Shown: positions 1 to 7,800 of the stretch, one piece after another
Layout of the letters: each line of letters opens with the position of its first letter
How positions within the stretch are numbered: the stretch's first letter is position 1
DNA from: a virus
Reading direction: 5' to 3' (one strand)
Virus record (IMG/VR): IMGVR_UViG_3300020122_000238
Location: 62,001 to 126,000 of that record
DNA: 64,000 nucleotides
Made by a program: the position numbers and the translations under genes
The notes under the pieces: generated by a model
The model's input: the letters and a program-made list of their open reading frames with translations, nothing else
Databases searched by the model: none
Told to the model about the DNA's origin: nothing

Positions 1-62
1 CGGAAGGGTCTTCGGTCTCGGAAGCCTCGGCCGCCCTCAAGAAGAAGCGTCAGGGTAACTGA
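1..62 (+). CDS. C-terminal end of an upstream gene (partial)
   Basis: An open frame enters from the left edge (reading from base 3) and stops at TGA 60-62. The last residues are small and then basic (ASAALKKKRQGN). Too little is visible to assign a function. It runs in the same direction as the structural genes that follow and is probably part of the same late operon. Confidence 0.45.
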   Translation, partial: EGSSVSEASAALKKKRQGN

Positions 63-98
63 TAACCTTCTTTCGTAGCATCACAGTGAGGAGTTAGC

Positions 99-1061
99 AT
101 GCACCCCCGACAAGCCAATATTTTGAATGATGCCAACGAGTTGCGCGAAAAGCTCGCGGCCAAAACTGATCCCAAGCCCGGGGGTCCTGCTATCCTTTGG
201 AAGTACACGGATCCGGAAGGGCGTGTCTTCTACCTGGAGGAACGCCTCACTTCGATCAAGTCTCCCTACAACGGCAAGACCTTCGCGGCCAAGCCGAAGC
301 GCTTCACGCCGGCTCAGGTCGGACAGGAGATGCGCGAGGAGGGGCAGGAAGCCAAGAAGGCTCCCAAGGCTCCCAAGGCCCCCAAGGGGCCGAAGACCGC
401 AGCCGATTGGGCTGTGACGGCTCTCGACTCGCGCAGTGAGGGCAAGTTCGATCGCCTGAACCGGGAAGGGGAGAAGATGGCAAAGGCCATCGCCTCATCT
501 GTGGAAGATTACCAGTACGTCCTGGAGCAGCTCTCCGAGATCCCTGCTCTCCCTCCTGCTGTCATTTCAACGGCCAAAGAAGCCATGAAAGAAGCTGGGA
601 AGGACCTTTCTCGATGGAAGGGCCTGATGGGGAGTTACTTTCCACTCATGGATCGCCAACTGGAGAAGGGCGAGTCCAAGGATCCTGATCTCAGCCAAAT
701 GAATCGCAACCATATCATGGTTGCCAAGAAGGACCCTTGGGCCGCCTCGACTACCAAGACGGCTGAGGACTGGGTCTCGGATGGAAGCCCGGAAGAGAAT
801 GAAAGCGAAGGTCTAGACACCAAGGAGTGGGAGAGCTTCCAGGCCAAGCACGAGCGAATTACGGTTTCTATCAGTCAGGACATCGAACAGTATTACTTCC
901 TGATGGAGAACGTGCAGGACTACAAGTTCGCCCCCCCAAAGGTGAAGGCGTTCGCCAAGAAGTGCGAGGACATGGGACGGAAGGAAGAGAAGGTGTGGAA
1001 GGACACCTTCGATGATTTCAAGGTCATGGAGAGCCTCTTCGAGGAATCGCACAAGGAGTAG
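99..1061 (+). CDS. Hypothetical protein, Lys/Ala/Pro linker and charged helices
   Basis: I do not recognise this 320-residue protein. The start follows a GAGGAG-type ribosome site. Residues 1-75 look folded (a WKYTDPEGRVFYLEE stretch). Residues 80-100 are a low-complexity KAPKAPKAPKGPK linker. The remainder is charged and mostly helical, with two similar helical blocks near residues 125-185 and 240-315, each preceded by a T.AEDW/T.ADW motif, which suggests an internal duplication. It lies directly upstream of the Dps-like gene in a tight operon. A virion or assembly role is only inferred from position. Confidence 0.75.
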   Translation: MHPRQANILNDANELREKLAAKTDPKPGGPAILWKYTDPEGRVFYLEERLTSIKSPYNGKTFAAKPKRFTPAQVGQEMREEGQEAKKAPKAPKAPKGPKTAADWAVTALDSRSEGKFDRLNREGEKMAKAIASSVEDYQYVLEQLSEIPALPPAVISTAKEAMKEAGKDLSRWKGLMGSYFPLMDRQLEKGESKDPDLSQMNRNHIMVAKKDPWAASTTKTAEDWVSDGSPEENESEGLDTKEWESFQAKHERITVSISQDIEQYYFLMENVQDYKFAPPKVKAFAKKCEDMGRKEEKVWKDTFDDFKVMESLFEESHKE

Positions 1062-1070
1062 GGTCCAGAG

Positions 1071-1787
1071 ATGCGTCAAGGAGATCCGGAGCTACCTGAG
1101 CGAGAAGAGAGCGAACATGCGGAGGGGATCTTTGCAATGTGGCACGACCCCACGATGTATGATCCCTTCCAACACGGGCCTCCCTATCTTCCTGAGTCAA
1201 AGTCTCGAACGCCTGTGACCGCGGGGCAGAAGGAGGCGGATGCTCCGCTCATCATTCTGTCCCAGATCCTCCAGAAATTCGCAGCCGATTACGGGGGTGC
1301 GCCTCTTTCGGAGCTGGCGGCGATTCTCGCGTTCCTTCGAGCAGAGGCCATGGTTCACCAGTCTCACCACTGGCAGACCCGAGGGACGACGTTCTATGGG
1401 GATCATCTCCTCTACGACCGGCTTTATGACGACATCCAGAAGCTCATCGATCGCGTGGCAGAGCGGGCCGTTGGAGCTGGGCATCACGTTCTCGCCCACC
1501 CCATGTTGCATGCCTACCATGCGGCGGTTCTCGTTCGAGTCATGTATGAGGGGGCTCCCCTCGACCCTTCTCCGAGCGACTACGCTCTCCTCAGCTTGAG
1601 GATGGTGCATCGGTTTCTCGCTTTTGAGAAGATGGTCTACGCCATCCTCGAAGAACGCGGCCAGCTTTCCCACGGGACCGACAATCTCCTCCAGGAGATC
1701 GCCGACAAGCACGAGGAGCACATCTACGTTCTGAAACAACGAACCCGAACAGCGTCGTACGACCGTCGGGATATGGCAGTCAAATGA
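1071..1787 (+). CDS. Dps/ferritin-like protein
   Basis: Residues about 85-125 match the N-terminal helices of the Dps (DNA-binding protein from starved cells) ferritin-like family: HQSHHWQTRGTTFYGDH followed by LYDDIQKLIDRVAERAVG. A C-terminal helix carries LLQEIADKHEEHIYVLKQR. Dps proteins bind iron at His/Asp/Glu residues between subunits and protect DNA from oxidation. Here HHW and GDH supply plausible ligands, but the usual second Asp/Glu set is only partly visible, so enzymatic activity is uncertain. An internal ATG at 1137 has a better ribosome site (GGAGGGG, 1121-1127) and may be the true start, giving 216 aa. The last bases overlap the actin-like gene (ATGA), so the two are probably translationally coupled. 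Confidence 0.7.
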   Translation: MRQGDPELPEREESEHAEGIFAMWHDPTMYDPFQHGPPYLPESKSRTPVTAGQKEADAPLIILSQILQKFAADYGGAPLSELAAILAFLRAEAMVHQSHHWQTRGTTFYGDHLLYDRLYDDIQKLIDRVAERAVGAGHHVLAHPMLHAYHAAVLVRVMYEGAPLDPSPSDYALLSLRMVHRFLAFEKMVYAILEERGQLSHGTDNLLQEIADKHEEHIYVLKQRTRTASYDRRDMAVK

Positions 1788-2821
1788 GAAAGAAGGATCA
1801 GATGGGACAGGATCGCACGGGATACAAGCCGGGGGTTGGGCTCGACATCGGCACGATGAACATCGTCAGCGCCCGTATGGCTGGCAACGACATCAAGACC
1901 AAGAGGATGCGGGACGCCTTCATCGACCTCGACTTGGAGGCCAAGAAGCAGCTCCGGCTCTCGAAGGTCAACTACGTCGAGAAGGACGGCAACCTGCTCG
2001 TTCTCGGGGACTCGGCCATGGTCATGGCAAACCTCTTCAAGAGGGAAGTTCGCCGGCCTCTCAGCCGCGGGGTGATTTCCTCGGGGGAGCTGGACGCTCA
2101 GCAGATCCTCAGCCTGCTCATCTACCATGTCCTGGAAGACCCCACGATTCCTGATGAGCACTGCTACTACTCGGTGCCGGCGTCTCCGATCGATGACCAG
2201 GAGCAGGACGTCGTCTATCACACGGAGATCTTCCGGAAGATCGTCGCGGAACACGGCTACACGCCGCACCCGATGAACGAGGCCATGGCCATCATCTACA
2301 GCCAGTGTGCTGCCGAGGGCTTCTCGGGGCTCTCTGTTTCGTTCGGCTCGGGTATGTGCAACATCGCCCTCGCTTACCAGACGGTGATGGGGATGGACTT
2401 CGCGCTCGCTCGGGGTGGTGACTGGATCGACAGTCACGCTGCAAAGGCCACGGGCTCGACGGCTTCTCGCATGTGTTCGATCAAGGAGCGAGGGATCGAC
2501 ATCTCGAAGCCGAAGGGCCGTGAGGAAGAGGCACTCGCCCTCTACATCCGTACTCTCATTCGCTACTGCCTGGAGAACATCGCAGTGCAGTTCCGTCGGG
2601 TTCAGAACACGCTCAGCCTTCAGGAGCCGATTCCCTTCGTGGTCTCGGGAGGCACGAGCCGAGCGGGGGGCTTCCTCGACATCTTCCGTGAGGAGTTCGA
2701 GAACGTCAAGAAGAAGGGCTTCCCGATCCAGATCAGCGAGATCCGGTCCGCTGTCGATCCCATGACCGCGGTGGCAGAGGGTCTTTTGGTTCTGGCGATG
2801 GAAGAGCACAACGACCAGTAG
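1784..2821 (+). CDS. Actin-like ATPase (MreB/ParM superfamily)
   Basis: The fold is recognisable from a phosphate-1 loop (GVGLDIGTMN, residues ~17-26), a phosphate-2 region (SVSFGSGMCN, ~184) and an adenosine loop (VVSGGTSRAGGF, ~285). An MreB-like RGGDWID segment lies near 210. Actin-like proteins polymerise with ATP into filaments; phage members move or position DNA or virions. The phosphate-2 loop lacks the usual Asp (SFGSG instead of DxGxG), which could weaken hydrolysis. It overlaps the upstream gene by 4 bp; an alternative start at 1802 has an AAGGA site. Its place among virion genes rather than replication genes is unusual. Confident on fold, not on role. Confidence 0.85.
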   Translation: MRKKDQMGQDRTGYKPGVGLDIGTMNIVSARMAGNDIKTKRMRDAFIDLDLEAKKQLRLSKVNYVEKDGNLLVLGDSAMVMANLFKREVRRPLSRGVISSGELDAQQILSLLIYHVLEDPTIPDEHCYYSVPASPIDDQEQDVVYHTEIFRKIVAEHGYTPHPMNEAMAIIYSQCAAEGFSGLSVSFGSGMCNIALAYQTVMGMDFALARGGDWIDSHAAKATGSTASRMCSIKERGIDISKPKGREEEALALYIRTLIRYCLENIAVQFRRVQNTLSLQEPIPFVVSGGTSRAGGFLDIFREEFENVKKKGFPIQISEIRSAVDPMTAVAEGLLVLAMEEHNDQ

Positions 2822-2827
2822 GTTCCC

Positions 2828-3082
2828 ATGGTCTGCATACGTTGTGGCATTGAGCACGGAAGCCATGAAGAGAGAGAAAAACTCTTCGTGGCTTCCAGAG
2901 CTGAGAGTCTGGAGAACGACGAAATTCATTCTCTTCTTGCCAGGGGGAAAGATGATGGACGCCGAAGCTCGATCGCCCACAACTTGAGGTTGACTCGGGT
3001 GATCATGTGTTGGACCTCGGAGGTCCAACACATGATCACCCCAACAGCATGGGATGTGCTCTTGGGGGACGAGGCGATCTGA
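2828..3082 (+). CDS. Doubtful small ORF with CxxC motif
   Basis: This 84-residue frame begins with a possible zinc motif (CIRCG) and fills the gap between two genes. Its 3' half reads through a 45-bp near-perfect palindrome, and its end abuts the next start codon. There is no strong ribosome site. The palindrome suggests the interval may be regulatory rather than coding, so I report it only as a possibility. Confidence 0.3.
   Translation: MVCIRCGIEHGSHEEREKLFVASRAESLENDEIHSLLARGKDDGRRSSIAHNLRLTRVIMCWTSEVQHMITPTAWDVLLGDEAI
2997..3041. repeat. 22-bp perfect inverted repeat with 1-nt centre
   Basis: The arms 2997-3018 and 3020-3041 are exact reverse complements around a single G. As RNA this forms a very stable hairpin; as DNA it is a near-perfect palindrome. 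No T-run follows, so it is not a typical terminator. It could be an RNase III-type processing site, a protein-binding site or an anti-read-through hairpin ahead of the next gene. Confidence 0.9.
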
Positions 3083-3083
3083 T

Positions 3084-4253
3084 ATGTACTACTACTTGGT
3101 CTCTTCTCTCAAGCGTCGGCTCATTGAGGAGTTGAAAGACTCTTTCAAAGACCATCCCATTTACGAGAAGGTTGTCCCGTACATTCAAAATAAATACGGT
3201 TTCCCGGAGAGGCCCCAATACGGGATCGTCGTCAAGGGGTCGAGCGCCAACAAGGTCCAGCTTTCCGGCGACAACTACATGGGGGTCATCGAGGGCCACG
3301 CGATGTTGGCGTACGCTGGGAACAAGCCGGCGTACCCTCTTGAATGGATCCGAGAAGACCAAAACGCGGTGCGGGCGAGTGGGGATCATTTTCCCACACA
3401 GCCAGGCATCTACTACATGGAGATCTTGGCGGTTCCCACCAATGCGACCACGCCGGGCCTATTCATCATCGACCCCTTGGTGACGGTGTCGGATGAGCCC
3501 GTGCTCATGTTCCGTTCGGGCATCGAGCATGAGGCGCAACTTCAGGGAGTCCCCGTCCGAGGGACGCTGAGGTTGTGGGAGAACGGGCGTGTCCTCTTCG
3601 AGGAGGGCACGGACTACACGATCAACTGGATGACGGGTGCCCTCAACATCCTGACTCGCTCAGGCCCGGGATCCACCCTCGTGGCGGACTACAGGGTTGC
3701 AGCTCCTTCCTCGGAGCCCACCCAGTTCTCCTGGAACGTCTCGGACTCGAAGACCATCCCGGGGGTCGTGCTCGCGTTCGGCAAGCGGGCGAAGGTGGGG
3801 GACAAGGTCGCAATCGTCATCTACAAGGATCGCGTGGACACGGCGAACGCCTACGGGGGCAAGTTCGAGGTGACTTTCGAACTTGATGTCATTGCCCGCG
3901 ACCCAAACCAGATGGAGGAGATGGCGGACCTCGTTATCATGTACCTCTGGGGGCACAAGAAGCCTGCTTTGGAGTTCGAGGGCATCGAGATCATCGACAT
4001 CTCGATGGGAGGGGAGACCGAGGAGATATACGATGAGACGACGGAGGAGCCCTACTTTAACGCCTCCATCTCGATCCAGCTTCGAGCTGATTGGGAGATC
4101 CATCTTCCTCTGCCGTTGACCATCAGCAAGGCCACGGCAGAGAACCCCACGACCAAGGAATCGGATATCGTAGGGGGTCTCAATAACTCCCTATTTTTTG
4201 CCACGGCTCCTGTTCTTCCAGGTCGTAATAGTAACTACGAAAAGATTGGATAA
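3084..4253 (+). CDS. Putative neck/tail-completion structural protein
   Basis: A 389-residue protein. I chose the ATG at 3084 (MYYYLVSSLKRRL) over the upstream in-frame codon because it has a GAGG site and a plausible helical N-terminus. The middle is beta-rich. The C-terminal third (KFEVTFELDVIARDPNQMEE... then FNASISIQLRADWEIHLPL) resembles the layout of tail-terminator-like proteins, in which a strand-helix unit with a pair of parallel sites is followed by a long beta hairpin with a Trp. It is followed by a zinc-ribbon gene and then the sheath, which fits a neck or tail-completion role. That role is inferred from shape and position, not from a confirmed family match. Confidence 0.6.
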   Translation: MYYYLVSSLKRRLIEELKDSFKDHPIYEKVVPYIQNKYGFPERPQYGIVVKGSSANKVQLSGDNYMGVIEGHAMLAYAGNKPAYPLEWIREDQNAVRASGDHFPTQPGIYYMEILAVPTNATTPGLFIIDPLVTVSDEPVLMFRSGIEHEAQLQGVPVRGTLRLWENGRVLFEEGTDYTINWMTGALNILTRSGPGSTLVADYRVAAPSSEPTQFSWNVSDSKTIPGVVLAFGKRAKVGDKVAIVIYKDRVDTANAYGGKFEVTFELDVIARDPNQMEEMADLVIMYLWGHKKPALEFEGIEIIDISMGGETEEIYDETTEEPYFNASISIQLRADWEIHLPLPLTISKATAENPTTKESDIVGGLNNSLFFATAPVLPGRNSNYEKIG

Positions 4254-4257
4254 ATCA

Positions 4258-4698
4258 GTGCCCAAGTACGCTTTTCAATGCACTTGTAATCTTCGTTTCG
4301 AGCGGACCTTGCCGATGAACAACTATATCGTTCATCCTTGCCCTTCTTGTGGGGATTTGGCTCCACGTTATCTTGAGGGAGAGGGGTTCTCGTTCGGCTT
4401 CACGGGGACCTCTGTGGGAGCCACGGCCAACACAGGGGTCCACAAGGAGGACTACCCCACGGCGGATCATGCCGTGGGGAAAGACGCCGAGTCTCGTTGG
4501 GGGGTGGTCCAAGCTCGGGAGAAGGTGAAGGAAGGGGCTCGGGAACAGGGAGGGACATACCCCCTGATTCGACACACGACCAGGGGGCACATCGACTACG
4601 AGCCCATGAGCGATGGGGGTCGAGTGGCTCGTCGGAACTTGACGAAGAAGGCCATCGATACGTTCCGAGCTGCCGCTGAATCGAAGCGTTCGCGCTAG
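4258..4698 (+). CDS. FmdB-like zinc-ribbon protein
   Basis: I start this at GTG 4258 because the resulting N-terminus (VPKYAFQCTCNLRFE) is typical of small FmdB-type zinc ribbons, with CTC and CPSCG as the two cysteine knuckles. An upstream ATG would overlap the preceding gene. The ~100 residues after the ribbon are hydrophilic and end in a basic helix (ARRNLTKKAIDTFRAAAESKRSR). Such ribbons in phages often sit beside structural genes, but their partner is unknown. A hairpin terminator candidate follows. Confidence 0.7.
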   Translation: MPKYAFQCTCNLRFERTLPMNNYIVHPCPSCGDLAPRYLEGEGFSFGFTGTSVGATANTGVHKEDYPTADHAVGKDAESRWGVVQAREKVKEGAREQGGTYPLIRHTTRGHIDYEPMSDGGRVARRNLTKKAIDTFRAAAESKRSR

Positions 4699-4714
4699 TC
4701 CTCTTATCTCGGCG

Positions 4715-4748
4715 CGAAAGGTGACACTCTGGCGAGCGTCACCTTTCG
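4715..4748 (+). terminator. Hairpin terminator candidate
   Basis: Arms 4715-4725 and 4738-4748 are perfectly complementary over 11 bp (CGAAAGGTGAC) with a 12-nt loop. There is no clear U-tract, so termination may be partial or factor dependent. It separates the neck genes from the sheath promoter. Confidence 0.5.
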
Positions 4749-4823
4749 TCGGAGCCCTCCTCGGGCAGATTAAAATCCGAATCAAATCAGAATCTGGTGG
4801 TTCGTTCCACCCATCCCCAAAAA

Positions 4824-4831
4824 TATAAATC
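4824..4831 (+). promoter_or_regulatory. T4-late-like promoter element (TATAAATC)
   Basis: The octamer differs from the T4 late promoter consensus TATAAATA at only the last base. It lies in an AT-rich patch 29 nt before the sheath start, followed by a strong ribosome site (GAGGAG, about 4850). I saw no second equally good copy in the window. Confidence 0.45.
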
Positions 4832-4860
4832 GGATTCTACGTCCCTTTGAGGAGACTCTA

Positions 4861-7800
4861 ATGGCCACTGGACCGTTCCAAACGTTCACCCCCACGCCGG
4901 AAATGAACCCCGGCGTCTACACCCAGACGTTCGCAGACGCGAACGTGACCAACATCCTGGGTGGCTTGCGGATTCCCGCGATCATCGGGGTGGGTCAAGA
5001 AGAACTGGTGCAAGACGACCTGGAAATGGTCCGTGGGAGCAGCGCTTCCATCGATCAGCAGATCGTCAGTGAGGACCCTAGCCTGGCATGGGTCGTCGAT
5101 GCGACGAACCCCCAGAACCTCATCCTCGGGGCGCAGGATGGGACCCGGACTCAGTTCCGCGTCCGAAACTTCCCCATCGTCGATGGCAGCGGCCTCGGTC
5201 GGGTCTCGAACGCCACCAAGGACATCTCCTCGATCACGGTCAACGGGTTGCCGGTCGCCCTCGGGGCAGTCCAGGGTGCCAAGGGCCTCATCACGCTTCA
5301 GATTCCGCCTCAACCGACGGACGTCGTTCGAGTGACCTACTTCTTCCACCGGGGAGATACGGCATTCACGGATGATGTCTCGGATCAGGTGACGAACCTG
5401 GACGCCATTTTGATGTCCCCTGGCTACGAGCCCTTCCTCGTCACGACCGGCTCGAATGACACCTTCGTCGTCAAGGTCGGTGGAACGTCGTACACGGTCA
5501 CGCTCACCGCGGGCTCCCTCACGGCGTCCAACGTCAAGAGCCAGATCGATGCCTCGGTCATCCCCAACCTCCAGACAGCGGTGTCGACGGACAACCAAGG
5601 GCTCAAGCACATTGCGCTCACCTCGACGGTCTCGCTGGAGATCGGGGCTGGTTCGGCCAATGGTCCCCTCGGCTTCTTGGCGAACACGAAGACGGCGAGG
5701 AACACGAGCTTCCGTGTCTTCCAGCGCCCCATTGTCGATGGGACGAGCGGCGGCATCACCACGACGGACCCCTCCAAGGTGGTCGTCAAGGTCAACGGTG
5801 CTCAGGTCATCCCGACGTCTGTAGATGGGACCAACGGTGTCGTGATGCTCGCCACTCCGCCCGCTCGCGGAGCTGTGGTCACGGTCCAATACTGGGCCAA
5901 CACCTGGCAGGACACGTTCGACTACCTTCCCAACACATTCGTCACCACGGTTGCCCGTTGTGGTATCTCGAACGGCCGTTCGGATTTCATTCAGGGGCAG
6001 GACTTCATTGTCTCGAATCCTTCGGCGGATGTCTCGATCATACACTGGGGGACGAGCTTCGTGGTCGCTTCCACGAAGACTTCCCCCGGGTCCACGCCGT
6101 TCAACGATTCGCAAATCGTCGGGTCGCTCGTCGATGAGAAGCTCTACCTCGCGACTTGCGCGAGGGTGACCGATACGGCGGTTATCCCGGCGAAGGTCTC
6201 GACGACGGACTTCCGTCTCCCCGAGATCCCCACCACAGGTAACGGTCGCTCGACACCTCTGGGCAACTCGCTCTACGCCTCGATCACCAACAACCGCCAG
6301 GACCTCATCACGAATCGCCCGGATCTGATCCAGGTCTACGTGGGCCGGACTCTCCGGGATGCCTTGGGTCGAGCGGCCGTGAAGGTTCTCACGGTGGACG
6401 GTGCCTCGCGTCTGCTTCGTCTTCGGGATGCAGTTCCCCCGGACTGGAACGCCTTCGCAACGTTCAACTACAACCGGATCGTGGACGACACTTACATCCT
6501 CACCTGCACGGTTCCTGGAGCCGTCGGGATGGGGCAGTACGAAGTCTTCTCGGTTCAGCAGAACGCGAACCTCTACCAGGTCCGCTTCGGCTCGAAGTCG
6601 GCTCTCAGCGAAACGGTTCAGTGGCCCCGTGGGGTCGAGACGGTCCCGGATGCGTTCCACTCGGGGACGGGGACTCCGGTTGTCGAGACGGTCACGGTGA
6701 CCTTTGGGTCCGCTGCGGCAACGAACGCGGCTTACACGAACAACCTTGCGGAGCCCTACTCCTTCTACGACCCCTCCTCGTCCACTTGGTCGATGGACCT
6801 CAACGGGAACACCCTGACGACGGATCTCTCGGGGGCTGCACAGGCCATCATGGTCTCGGGTCCGGTCACGCCGATTCAGACGGGCGGCAACGTGGGGACG
6901 ATCCTCATCCCTGTTTCTCCTGGGAACGTCCTCAACTTCGAGGTGGACGGGGTTCCTATCAGTGCGGCCCTCACCACTGGTTACATGAATCCGAATCAGA
7001 TCTTGTCGGACATCAACTCCGCCATTGATGCTGATGCTGCATTCTCCGGCACGGCTCCTAACTTCATGGTGAGCTATGTTCAGGTTGGGGGTGTTTCAAC
7101 GGGTGACATCTTCTTCGTCATCCAGAGCCCCACGGTGCCCGGTGCTCTCCCTGGCGGTTTTGACGACGTCTCCTCCGTGTTGATCACGCAGGGAACGGTG
7201 GAAGCCGTTCTTGGTTTCACGGCGTTCAAGTCTGCGCAAGGGACGACGGGAGCCATCAACAAGCCCGCAACGCTCCTCGGGTCTCTTGTCGGTCCGTTCA
7301 ACATCACCGCTGGCGTGAACGACTCGTTCAAGTTCCGCGTCAATGGGGCGCAGTACATGGTGACGCTCCCCGCGGGAGCGACGGTGGCGACATCCGCGAT
7401 CGTCACGGCAATCGATGCTGTGATTTCGGGCGTGGCTTCGGCGGGGACGGTGGGTAACTTCGACCAGCTCCGCCTCACTTCTCTGACGAACGACCCGCAG
7501 TCGTCTGTTCTCATCCTCGATGGGACGGCCAACGCGGCCCTCGGGTTCGCGCAGAATGCTCAGGGTTCTCAGACCCTCGTGTTGGCTCAGGAAGTCGTGG
7601 ACGCGCTTCTTGCCACCTCGGGCTTCCTCACCGATGGTGTCGCCTACGTCGACACCATCAACGGCTCGAACTACATCACCTTCGAGTCGCTGACGACCGG
7701 AGCGGCAACGAGCAGCATCGTCTTCAACACGGTGGCCAACTCCGCTTTCAACGCGACGACGGGCATTGGGCTCACGCCGGGTGTGGGTGGAGACAACGGG

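Noticed and set aside
4858-6660. Long minus-strand reading frame (600 codons) opposite the sheath gene
   Set aside because: Arg/Asp/Val-rich composition typical of antisense shadows in GC-rich DNA; the + strand gene is a recognised sheath.
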